Positions 46,861 to 56,999 of a stretch of 64,000 nt of DNA are shown in pieces. How positions within the stretch are numbered: position 1 is the first letter of the stretch; each line of letters opens with the position of its first letter. The notes below the pieces were generated by a model. The model worked only from the letters and a program-made list of their open reading frames with translations, ran no database searches and had not been told where the DNA came from. Both the position numbers and the translations under genes were made by a program. This stretch comes from Siphonodentalium dalli (lineage: Eukaryota > Mollusca > Scaphopoda > Gadilida > Siphonodentaliidae): the NCBI GenBank assembly GCA_032622095.1, contig CP136061.1:116756754-116820753 (forward strand), given 5' to 3'.

Positions 46861-47892
46861 TGAAGGCAGTTTGTGACAGATATCGACATTTGGTTATATG
46901 CGCCAGATATTGTCAACTGTTTTTAGTTAGTTAATATATTTTATTCTGTTTGATTGATATTTTATTTCATTATATACCAGAACAATTCATTATTAGCTGT
47001 CCGTTATTATCTGATCTTGAGGGAGTGTTCTTGTTTTCCACAGCCACCACGTCAATAGTTGGGAATTTTCTTAGCAAAAACAAAACGAATTCAGACTTTT
47101 ATTCCGGAAACTCAAATCAACAAGATACAATCAAAATGTAGGAACAGACTTAAACTGCAACGAACTGCCGGTCCCGGACACAGTAAAAGTTGTAGTCTGA
47201 GTCAGAGTCGGGGGAAGGTTGTATTTGGGAGTTTCATTTTCGTTTATTGCCGTTAATATACACAAAAATGTTGAGCGTGATAATAGATATATGAATATTC
47301 AGTCGCAGACAAAACCAAGTTGGGTGTTCACGACAGAAATAGTTTGTATTTTGAGTAAGAAACGTTAGTCACTTTGTGACTAATAACAAAGTTAGTCACC
47401 ATAATTATAACCTAGTCAGAATGACTATATTCAGCCCCTGACTAAGCAATCCTAGTCATTTTACTAGGGTTTATTTTTCAGTGCTTCATTGTGAGACAAG
47501 TATAAACCGCTTTGGTATATGTACAAAACATACAGACCGTGGCGTTACCAGATTGTAAAGCCTAACTTTGAAAGAGTGAATTACATAGCCCTAGATGATA
47601 ACATAGTAGTTAACTATATACTATGACTTTCCGGACAAGAAACCATAAACTCATTAAAGAGTACGGTGCTTGGACAAATACGGATTATTCCGAACGAATT
47701 TGCATACTCTGTAATCATGGAATTGGCAATGAATACCACATGGTATTTGAATTTAGGAAACTCACAGTGTGACTTTGTCGATACCGTACCAGTGCTTCCG
47801 CGATAGCACAAAATCGATTTTGAAAGGGAGGCTTCTCTTTGTATGTGTACACGTATACAATTAATTTGATAAAATCTACTTGATTTCCACAG
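46861..47892. other. No gene supported; possible 5' flank or intron of the lectin gene
   Basis: Contains several GTTAGTCAC/TAGTCA motifs (47,367-47,462). An acceptor-like TTGTTTTCCACAG at about 47,032-47,044 precedes CCACCACGTCAATAG, but no protein feature supports an exon. No signal-peptide exon found. Confidence 0.35.
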
Positions 47893-48114
47893 TTGTGACT
47901 ACAACCACCACAACGACAACAACAACAACAACAACAACGACGACGACGACGACGACGACGACAACAACATCAACAACGACGACGACAACAACAACAACAA
48001 CAACAACAACAACGACAACAACGACTACTACTACAACAACAACGACTACTACTACAACAACGACTACTACTACAACAACAACGACGACCACTACACCTAC
48101 GACGACACCCGACG
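47893..48114 (+). CDS. Candidate mucin-like poly-threonine exon of the lectin gene
   Basis: Preceded by an acceptor-like TTGATTTCCACAG (ending 47,892) and followed by a donor-like ACG|GTTTGT at 48,114/48,115. The frame reads V-V-T, then roughly 65 threonines broken by a single Ser, then T-P-T-T-T-P-D. All four bases occur at third positions, while first and second positions hardly vary. Both ends are phase 1 (222 bp, 74 codons), the same symmetry as the lectin exon at 54,779, so splicing would place the Thr tract directly before the lectin domain and make the joining codon Ala. Poly-Thr would be an O-glycosylated stalk (inference). The alternative is a non-coding ACN microsatellite. No transcript evidence. 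Confidence 0.42.
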
Positions 48115-48120
48115 GTTTGT

Positions 48121-48523
48121 TTAACCCTTTACCCAACAAACCGGCCAAAACCGGCCAAATAAAGCTTCAACAGCCTAAAATATCTTCGGTCTGTCTCAAT
48201 AGAACCATACAAATATGGATATCATTGGAACCGGCTCCTTGACCACATTGTGATGGTTACAGTTATGCCCTGTGCCAATGCATTCTCTTATATATGCGAG
48301 TCGACCATAGGTCGCCTCGCATATATAAGAGAATGCATTGGCCTAAACAAACATATATTTTTTTAACACTTTTTACCATTTTTTCTTACATTCTTTAACA
48401 ATTTTATAATTTTTAATGTGTTAAGCCAATGCATTCTCTTATATATGCGAGGCGACCTATGGTCGACTCGCATATATAAGAGAATGCATTGGCACAGGGC
48501 CGTTCTGTTGTGTAAAGGGTTAA
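48121..48523. mobile_element. Small piggyBac-type MITE with paired 69-bp hairpins
   Basis: TTAA at 48,121-48,124 and 48,520-48,523 flank inverted ends CCCTTTACCCAACAAACC / complement CCCTTTACACAACAGAAC. Inside, two 69-bp hairpins (48,274-48,342 and 48,425-48,493) are exact reverse complements of each other, 82 bp apart. Each has a 27-bp perfect stem (GCCAATGCATTCTCTTATAT then ATGCGAG), one T/C mismatch, a CGACC/GGTCG inner stem and a 3-base loop. The left side carries about 120 bp more than the right. It starts six bases after the donor-like site of the Thr exon. Same family as 43,760-46,860. Confidence 0.88.
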
Positions 48524-49449
48524 TTAAATTAGCGTAGCAGTTTGTAGAACAGTACGTGACACACACACCCTGGAACTTGGCTCCGAAAAATATCAGTGGC
48601 AAACATGGTGACTTGTACTGAATACTCATCAAGCGTATATACGCCGCAACAACGTTTCCGCGCGGAGGTTGAGCTCGCCGAGTTAGAACGTAATATACGT
48701 GGGCCTTAGAATTAGATCGATGATTGATCACGCTTGGCAGAGCGCCAAAACGAATCTATTGCTTGGCTTGGCTTGTACACGTATCACGAATGGCTATGAA
48801 CCAATATGTGAATTCCGGGAGAGTTAATGAATAATATTGTAACTAATGACACATAAACTTAGCTTGTTGCATCTGTACTGTCGTTATGGATTCTTGATAG
48901 GTATTTGGAGGATAACTTTGAATAAATAATAACTGATATACAATCACAATAATACCATTCCCTGGTGTTGCGAGCGTACATTTTTATGGCAGTACATCGG
49001 TCACAGTCTGGGACTTATTGTCAGTATGTGGCTTTAGATATATATGTCGTCACCTTACATTCGAACGGACGTAAGTCGGTTTTTTTAGGAGAGACAGAAA
49101 AACTTATTTATTTTAATATGGCTGTTTATAAAGTGTAACACATGTCTGAAGAGAGACAAACAGACCGTTTGAGAATATATAACTTGATCCTTAGCCGACC
49201 TAATACGCCGCAAGTTACAGTATCACCCAAAATGTATTTTGACACAAGCTGAAGCTCTGGTAGAAAATCAGATTTTTGTGACATAACTACTCATGTCCCA
49301 TTATATTCCCATAACTTGATTCTAGGACATATAACACGACGTGTATATAATATCACTGTCCATATAGGTAGAACCCCAAACTCTAATATCCGTGTTCGGT
49401 TCCTTAGAGAGAGATATGTTTATTCCTCCAAATATGGAGACCATTATGG

Positions 49450-51150
49450 TACAATATATATATATACAAAAGTTACATGAAGACATATATACACATGCAA
49501 TATAATTTAACTTGAGAAATTCATTGTGGGAATGATATACTGCAAGACAAGATTTTTAAGACAAATATATAGTGAAGTATCCGATATCATAAAACTTAGT
49601 CAGAACACAGGATGAAAATAAACCTCACACATCGTTTGAAAAGACGATATTCATCACAAATCAGTTCAATTTGCATTGGGATACACCCTCCTAGGCAAAA
49701 CGCAAGGAATGTATCGCTATTCATGCTGTCAAGAAAGGTAAAAGTTTCAATTCCAAATATGTCAATCAGTGAATACCAAAATGTGTTCCGTACCATCTGT
49801 GCAAACTCAGATGTACATTCGAGATATCTATGAAACAAGAAATTTGAATATGTTTGGTTGCAGCGATTGCATTCAGCGTCATTGTCATACGTGGTTTTGG
49901 TCAAAATATTGGCCATCTTGATACAAATTGGAAAATACTCAGGTTCTTCTCGAGAGAGCTGCCAAAGTTTCCACAGTGACTGGTTGTCGGGTTTTACCTT
50001 GAAGAGAAAAGATAGAGAATCGTCTCTCTGACCACGCTGACTCACTTCGCGTGAGTAGTGAGCAGAGAGACAATCTCTGACAATTTTCTTCCAAGTGGAC
50101 TGGGTAGGGAAGAAACCCGTTTCCGTAAAAGATGGAAGATAATGGTATAAGTTGAATTTATGGAGAGTATCAGATATATCTTCTAGAAATCCTGTCATCG
50201 GGCGACCGTATATTCGATTACCGTGATAATTGAATAGGAATACACCCAGAGCTGCTCTGTGATTCCGTGGTAAGTTAATCAGTGTTCCAAGAAACAATAA
50301 TTTTCTCCGCTGAATTTCGTACTCTATAGGGAGAAGTCCGAGTAGTGATAGGGATAATATTGTATTACTGCGTTTCGGAATGCGCTGTAAATTCTTAACA
50401 CACATGCGATAAGCGCGTTCTATCATGGTATATTGCGCATGTGACAAATCCCACCATGATTCACAGCCATAAAGAGCTTTGGGAATAACGATATGTTTAA
50501 GAATCTTTAGGTTGGTTAAAGGAGAGAACTCGGTTGTAACAGGTGAGCGACAAGCTGAGAAGAATACTTTGCGTAGCATATCAGTAGCCTTCTCAACTTT
50601 CGGATTCTGTTTACCAGACGAGCTCTGAATATTACCCAGATGAGAGACTTCTTCTACTTTGGCGATATGTCTGGGTCCGAGCTCCCATGGTCTATCCTCA
50701 GTGTGACGCCGGCATTGGGGGGTGCCAATTACAACAACTTTGCTTTTCTCGTGTGAGAACTCGAAGCGCCACTTTAAACTATATAGGTGACATATGTTGA
50801 GGAGTCTACGGAGACCTCCGTCTGTGAATGAGAGAATAGTTATGTCATCAGCCGTCGTAGGGGACGAACATGAAATAGAGCTAATGTGAACGCCATCACG
50901 TGTATCTGACAGGGATTCCACAAGTTCATCAATAAAGACAAGATACAAGAAGGGCGACATTACCACTCCTTGCCTTGTTCCTTGCTCCACCGTGAAGGCT
51001 TCCGATGTTATCCCATTACAGAGAACATGGCTCTGTACATCTGAGTACATGTTTGAAATGACTCTGAGCATAGCGCCCGTTACACCTTTTTGAGATAATT
51101 TATAGATGAGCCCTTCATGCCAAACGCGATCAAAGGCTTTCTCGGATAGT
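49450..51150 (-). mobile_element. LINE D: 5'-truncated LINE, antisense in the putative lectin intron
   Basis: Minus-strand element of the A/B/C lineage. Its 3' end carries a TATATATATA run at 49,456-49,466 (plus coordinates) and its 5' end is truncated near 51,150, just before the SEKAFDRVW block. Target duplication not identified. Confidence 0.75.
49596..51150 (-). pseudogene. LINE D ORF2 fragment: reverse transcriptase from the catalytic core to the C terminus
   Basis: The frame is open for 528 codons from 51,182, but only the part from about 51,150 is element sequence. It shows SEKAFDRVWHEGLIYKL, QGTRQGVVMSPFLYLVFIDE and TADDITILS (Thr before ADD). Further on come IPKALYGCESWWDLS, LSLSLLGLLPI and a CNRCNQTYSNFLFHRYLEC zinc-like motif, with a stop at 49,596. 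No internal stops. It differs clearly in sequence from LINEs A-C and so represents another subfamily. It lies opposite to the lectin gene's direction, between the candidate Thr exon and the first lectin exon. Confidence 0.85.
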
Positions 51151-51189
51151 ATATAAGTAAATACAATTCCCCAAGATATCATGCTTTTC

Positions 51190-52097
51190 CTATTCCACTT
51201 CCGAGCCTCTAATACGTATATAGGCTCGACTACTCAGATACTTGGGTCATCGATCTGTCACATGTGTACACATCACTTGTAAATTATTCACGACATATTA
51301 AAGACTTGTACAAAAAAAAGAAAAGAATTTTGGCAGTAATTTGATGCTATGTAACTGCAAGTATGTTGTCACAGTGCCGTGGCGCTAGTTTGCAGAAATG
51401 AGCTTTCTTCAAAATCTTATTTCTGCGGTATATAAGACATGTATATTGAAATGAAGGAATAAAACAATTTAAGTTCAAATTAGCGTTGATTAGTGTGAAT
51501 CTATATTGTCTCAAATAAGCAATTTACATATCAATTACATATCCATCCAACAATGTAACACGGTTTACAACAAATATCATTTTTCCATTGACCTATTTGC
51601 ATTTCATATTTTATTATTCCATGAATTCATCATCTTTATACAATATTGTAATGAAGCCCTACTTGGTACTGTAAAGAAAACAAGCAACGATCTATATTGG
51701 TTATTCGATACAACTATATTGAAGTAGCTTATGTGTGCTAAACGGATATAAGGAAATTCTACTCTACAGGTTATTCCGTAAATTCAAAATAGAGAGTTTT
51801 TATAAGATAACGAAAGGTATTACAAATGTATGCTTCAACATTTCTCAAAATAAGCCTGAAATTTTCGTCGAATTCAATTTAAATTTCTAAAACAACTGCT
51901 TTTTCAACCAAAACAATTCCATTGGACTAACTAATACATACGATGGACATTCCAAATGTGTACTTTAATTTGTGCTGCAATTTAGTTGAAAGGCGCCTTA
52001 TGTAATTATCATTCCATGAGTATTCGCCCCCCTCCCCCCCCACCCACAGAGAAAGCTCTAAGCTATGGGGACCATGCAGCTGTTCCTGGAAATCAAT
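51190..52097. other. No gene seen
   Basis: AT-rich intron-like sequence. C-rich stretch CCCCCCTCCCCCCCCACCC at about 52,027-52,045. Nothing else recognised. Confidence 0.35.
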
Positions 52098-52180
52098 AAC
52101 AATGTACCGACACCTTTCTGTATAACAATGTGCCGACACCTTTCTGTGGGTAACAATGTACCGACACCTTTCTGTGGGTA
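52098..52180 (+). repeat. Three tandem units of about 27 bp
   Basis: AACAATGTACCGACACCTTT, then CTGT, at 52,098, 52,124 (G variant) and 52,152. Confidence 0.85.
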
Positions 52181-52572
52181 TAAGGAGTTGCGTCCGTTAT
52201 ATAACTTGTACAATATATACACATCACTTACACTTTCTCTGTGGGCATCGATCTCCACGGGCAAAAGTATCTCACAGTATGTTTAAACCACTATTAAGAA
52301 TGCAGCGACTATATTCAATATTTACAGTTACTCAGATTCAAAACCCCGCGTATCGGCATAAGACTCATACTTTTAACACATTGATATGCGAAAGAAATCG
52401 TACACACTGTTTGTGTGAACGCGAATAAAGTGAGAAGCAAGACATACTAAACTGAACTCTTTATGTGGGCGGGGATAAAGTGATATGTGAACTGTTTGCG
52501 TGGCACAAATACGCAGTGGCACAAGAAAACCATAGTCAGAAATGGTAATGCCCTCAATATCATATTATTCGG

Positions 52573-52620
<48 letters not shown>

Positions 52621-52623
<3 letters not shown>

Positions 52624-53526
52624 ATTATATATTTTGGAAGATCTGTTTGTTTGTTTGTTTGTTTGTGTGTTTGTTTGTGTGTAATCGATGGACTCGAAAA
52701 TGGCCCAGCCGATTTCGATGAAACTTGGTATGTGGGGGTATTTTCGGGTCAGGACCAACATAGGCCTATTAATTTGTCCGTGCGAGGTCAACTTTTCACG
52801 TGCCGAGGTCAAATCTGTTTTTACGCCGTTTTGCGCTAATATATTTCAGTTCGGTGCTTACAAATCGATTCGAAACATCGCGAATAATAACATGCCAGTC
52901 ATAATAATGACACTATGAGAATCTTTCGTGTTTCCTCTTTCCAACGATATATAATATGTATGTATCCGTTTTAGTTATCTGCCTCAATTATTAAGAAGAA
53001 GTGGTACGATCTTCTATCAGGGTAAAAACAATGCGTAACTTCTATGACGTCGTTAGAGGTCATAAAGTTAGATCACGTTAACTCTTAACAGGCCGATGCA
53101 TTTGACTGTTTCAGACGTCTTGGCGATATCTCGGGCACCGATGGTAATTTATCTTTACGTTGAAACTTGAGGCGCGTTTATATACTTCAGTGGAAATCAA
53201 ATCGGGTTAAACTGACGGATTTTTACGGACGAAATTTGATGCATAGGGTATCTCGGTATCCGCTGGGCCGATTTCCCGGTATCCGCTGGGCCGATTTCCA
53301 CCATTTTTGGGGTGTTGGTGTTTGACCCCACCCGACCTTGACCTTCAAAATGGTCAATTCAAGGTCAAATCGGGTAAAACCGGATGGATTTCGACGGGTA
53401 CTTTTGTCGGGTACTTTTGTTCGGGCACTGTGTTTTGGACGGGTCAAATCGTGACCCCACTTGACCTTGGCCTTCAAAATAGACAATTCAAGGTCAAAGC
53501 CCGGACGAAGTCGGGTCACCTTCTAG
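52621..53526 (+). mobile_element. Helitron-like non-autonomous element inserted in a TA microsatellite
   Basis: Starts TCTATTATATATTTTGGAAG right after a TA run (52,580-52,620). It ends with hairpin CCCGGACGAAGTCGGG (53,501-53,516), then TCACCTTCTAG, then T and a further TA run. So it sits between A and T of a dinucleotide repeat, as Helitrons do. The body has the TGTTTGTTTGTTTGTTTGTT block and GATGAAACTTGGTATGTG, shared with 35,032-35,450. The distal third has GACCTTGACCTTCAAAATGG / CTTGGCCTTCAAAATAGACA and TATCCGCTGGGCCGATTTCC duplications. No Rep/helicase frame. Confidence 0.82.
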
Positions 53527-53529
<3 letters not shown>

Positions 53530-53560
<31 letters not shown>

Positions 53561-54778
53561 CATTATAATATAAAATATATTGGTTTAATGAATGCACCAT
53601 ATCATAACCCCTTTAAAAATAGCTCATCTCTATCATTGAAAATTAATACGAAGATATTCGAAGCCGCCCAAACATTGATCTTGAAAAGTAATCGTTTCCG
53701 TCTATGAAGAGACGTGAAGCAGATTCATATCTTGATTTGACACACTGACGGTTGTCCCTTTACGGGCATCGCCTCTATCTCAAAAACTATTTCGCTGACA
53801 TGTCTGCAAACAAATTAACTGACGCATCAAACCTTCTACCTCTGCGAAGAACGCCAAACGTTATACGTATAGTTATTTCCTTATCTGTATTATTATTGAT
53901 ATTATCATTATTGTAGTGGCATAATGCTGATGTTTTTCTATTTACTTACTACTGATCTTCCTTCCGCTTAATTGTATGTCATGTTACACGCTTTCCTACT
54001 CCGATGAGATGGGTTACCATAAGCAGACAACGATTGAATCCAGATCCTCTTCTTCCTTATTGTGTCCGACATGTTTTCTTCATGTTTGTGTTATAATATA
54101 TCAACTAATATGTCAAATGCTTTGGGGAGTAATAAATAAAATTTTGTTGAAACGAATTGTGTACGAATTTAGCTGTACCAACTGCGAACGCCATATGGCA
54201 CATTCGCCGGACTTTAACCAGTCTCAAAACAGGGCTATTTCGGGCTACACAATCGCATTCACAATCATACATCGACATCGTGTTTAGACCAATAAGGACC
54301 AACATCAGATAGAAAACTGCAGTAAAACATTCTATACTGATATCAGTTTATTTTAAACCCGCTTACAAATACAATTGAGTGAGATGACAAATCAACATAA
54401 CCACCATCCACTCCCGGATATGAACCACATCACGAACTTTAAACTTAACACTATATAATGTTGATATTATACATATAAATTATCATATATTTGTGCAATC
54501 CTTATTGTATGTTAATTTTGTTGTGTCAAATTTTGTGGGGGAAAAGACGAACTGTCAGTTGAAAAACTTGTGTCTCAACCACTTTGCGATGTTTATAATT
54601 GCAATAAAATATGTTACACTTAGATGACTGCTTTTTGTTTGTATTTATGTTACTATAATCCCGGCGTACATGTGTGTTGCTGTTTATCTGTACTTTCTGT
54701 CTTGTATTGTGTTTGTTTGCAGATATCAGTAGACCATGTTATCCTTGCAACGGTCACATTTATATTTTACCTTTGCAG
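53530..54778. other. Intron-like sequence; no exon supported
   Basis: TA run to 53,560, then unique AT-rich sequence. TTGTTTGCAG at 54,713-54,722 is a second acceptor-like site, but the short segment after it leads directly to the better acceptor TTTTACCTTTGCAG ending at 54,778. Confidence 0.4.
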
Positions 54779-54985
54779 CTTGTCCTCCTGCTCTCGGCTA
54801 TGCTCGGTACACTATTAATGGGTTGGAGTACTGTTTGAAGTACTACGCCTTGGAGAAGTACGGTGATGATGCCCTGACCGTCTGCCATGCTGACGACACC
54901 AACGCTCACTTCATTTCAGTAACAAGTCGTGCCATGCTCGATGACCTTGAAACACAGTTGGTCTCCACATTCGGCCACGGGACAG
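54779..54985 (+). CDS. C-type lectin domain, first exon
   Basis: Acceptor TATTTTACCTTTGCAG ends at 54,778 and donor GACAG|GTATGT follows 54,985, so the exon is 207 bp, phase 1 at both ends. It encodes 69 residues starting (A)CPPALGYARYTINGLEYC. The first two Cys form the extra N-terminal disulfide of long-form lectin domains. VC in ALTVCHADDTNAHFISV is the conserved first core Cys, and ALEKYGDDALTVC and MLDDLETQL match the two helices of the fold. The second half of the domain is at 60,830, with a compatible phase (G + AC). C-type lectins are secreted or membrane-bound sugar-binding proteins of immunity and mucus (family knowledge). The signal-peptide exon was not found. Confidence 0.85.
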
Positions 54986-55444
54986 GTATGTGCACGTTTA
55001 AAGCGTTCAAGACCTCCAATTACAACAACATACAAACTTTAGCATCGCTTAATTTTGCTCCGTCCCAATGAAAAAAAAATGAAAACCAAAAGTGTCATAT
55101 AAATGGAAACTAGACCTAAACAATAAAATCTCGTATTCTTATTGAACCGAGTTATGTCCTATTGGCTGCAAAGCGACACTATACAACTGCCTTTATGTGA
55201 ACATAGCATAATTGTTCATCGAGCACCATTATGCAAATATATTCATTCAAACTTGTAATTGAAGAATTTCGTATGTGGTTGTTTAAAGGCCCTCAACGCA
55301 TTCGCAGTAAGAGAATAGGAAGTTATTGAAATTCAATCGATCTATAATATGATGAAGATATAATATAATGAAAATACAACCGCATTAACACAATTACATC
55401 ATATAACATATCTGCGTGTATATCAAGGATCTTCCTGATATTTA

Positions 55445-56060
55445 AATTCTAAAACAAGAATGTGTACAGATGACACATGTCTAACGACGAAACACTATGA
55501 CAATCTACTAGAAAGAAATATAATCCAAGACCTTAATAAGATATCAGATTGGGTCAGAAATTGGCTTTTAAATATAAATCCATCCACAACCAACGCAATG
55601 CTATTCTCATTGACTCTATGTGACGTTTCTTTCATTCTTCCCGTTCTTTGTAACTCATGGAACAAACTACCCAAGTGTATAATGGCAGCCGTGAACCTGT
55701 TAGATTTTAAGGATAACCTAAATATGATATATCCCACCAGAAAGCCGCCCAAATATTTTGAATCAGGAAATAGAAAATATAGTATATTCCGTTGTGTGAT
55801 ACGAAACTCATGCAGTGATCTCCTTGTGGATATGATCGATAATTATATTGCCAATTCCCCAAAATGTGGATGCGGATATGAATATGAAAGCTATACGCAC
55901 CTTTTTCCTCAATTGCCCATTATATGATGCACTCTACCTTAATCTGGATGACCACAACTTTCAAATTAATGATTTCAAGCTCTTGCTTTGGGAATTCCAA
56001 ATTAATCTTCATCTAGAAATAGAAATGTGTTCCATATCGTGTATTGGAACATTTTGAACC
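55445..56060 (+). pseudogene. LINE reverse transcriptase C-terminal fragment with internal deletion
   Basis: TDDTCLTTKHYDNLLERNII and ISDWVRNWLLNINPSTTNAM are the catalytic box (YADD degraded to CTDD) and the following helix of CR1/Jockey-like reverse transcriptases. A deletion then joins this to the distal region (CNSWNKLPKCI, LDFKDNL, RKYSIFRCVIRNSCSDLL, CGCGYEYESYTH). A frameshift near 55,900 moves the FFLNCPLYDALY end to another frame. Lies in the large intron of the lectin gene, same strand. Dead element, 5'-truncated. Confidence 0.78.
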
Positions 56061-56411
56061 GGACTAATGTCCAACGAACACACCAAATTATATACCCTTC
56101 ACACTATATTCGATCCCCGAGCCTACATAATAATGCAGACAATAATGAATACATAAATGCTACCAATGATTTACATTTTACTGACCGAAACAAATCAGTA
56201 AATATACCACACACAAATATACTGGTTAGCAATAATTAAAGGCCATTATACTCATTTTTATATGAAGTGAGTGATAGAGAGAGGGCTGGCAAAACACCCG
56301 AAGTACATACACAAAACCGCGGACTAGAACACACTCTTTACACCAACTGCCATTTTTTTTGTTGGCCAAATTTATTAATCTTCATTATGTATATTCTCTG
56401 TCATCTTGGTT

Positions 56412-56917
56412 AGAGGCCCACTTAATGTTCGAGTCACGGATTATTTGTTATAGTGCCTTGAAGTACGGTTTTAATAACAATCTACGCATAAAATATGATT
56501 AAAATACTATAATTCATCAACATTTGAAAAGTCTGTGTCTCAGAAGATGCCGATAGAGAAATAAAAACAGCGGAATTCATAGAAAGATTTTCCCGGTTAT
56601 GGCTCCCAGAATGCAACAAATTCAAATAAATAAATCTGTGTTCAATGGAAGGGGAACAACTCTATCTTTAAGATATAGAGTTATTCTCCCTTCATTGAAA
56701 ATAATACACTTTGCACAACAATCTAGATGAAACTCAAGCACAAAAAAACGCGTCAGTAACTCAACAAAAATAACATGTTAACAGTTTATTACACCGGATA
56801 CGTTGATAATACAATGTTTTGCAGCTTCCTCATTCAGATGGTATATATTATGGCATATATTTCAAATGTGTGAACTGGGGGGGGGGGGGGGGGGTAGAAA
56901 ATTAAGTGGGCCTTTAA
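56412..56917. mobile_element. MITE, copy 1 (AGGCCCACTTAATGTTCGA ends)
   Basis: Left AGGCCCACTTAATGTTCGA at 56,414 and right AAAATTAAGTGGGCCTTTAA ending about 56,917 are inverted ends. Internal segments match copy 2 at 58,711 (CTTCATTGAAAATAATACACT against CTTCCATTGAGAATAATACA, AACAGTTTATTACACCGGAT against CACAGTTTATTCGACCGGAT). It has a 16-bp foldback TCTTTAAGATATAGAG near 56,663 and a G16 run at 56,877-56,894. Confidence 0.75.
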
Positions 56918-56999
56918 ATTAATGTAAATGATTGTACTTGGGGGCGGGGACATCTGTATGTTGTAAAAAAACTTGTTCCTTACTCCCATTGTAAATGAA

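Noticed and set aside
47876-48148. Poly-valine frame on the minus strand
   Set aside because: It is the complement of the Thr tract; first and second codon positions are not protected in that reading and it has no splice or start context.
52576-52839. Tyr-Ile repeat frames
   Set aside because: They read through a TA microsatellite and the 5' part of a Helitron-like element.
54624-54778. Signal-peptide exon just before the lectin exon
   Set aside because: A hydrophobic Cys-rich frame exists but runs through two acceptor-like sites into the lectin frame without a donor, so it is intron read-through.
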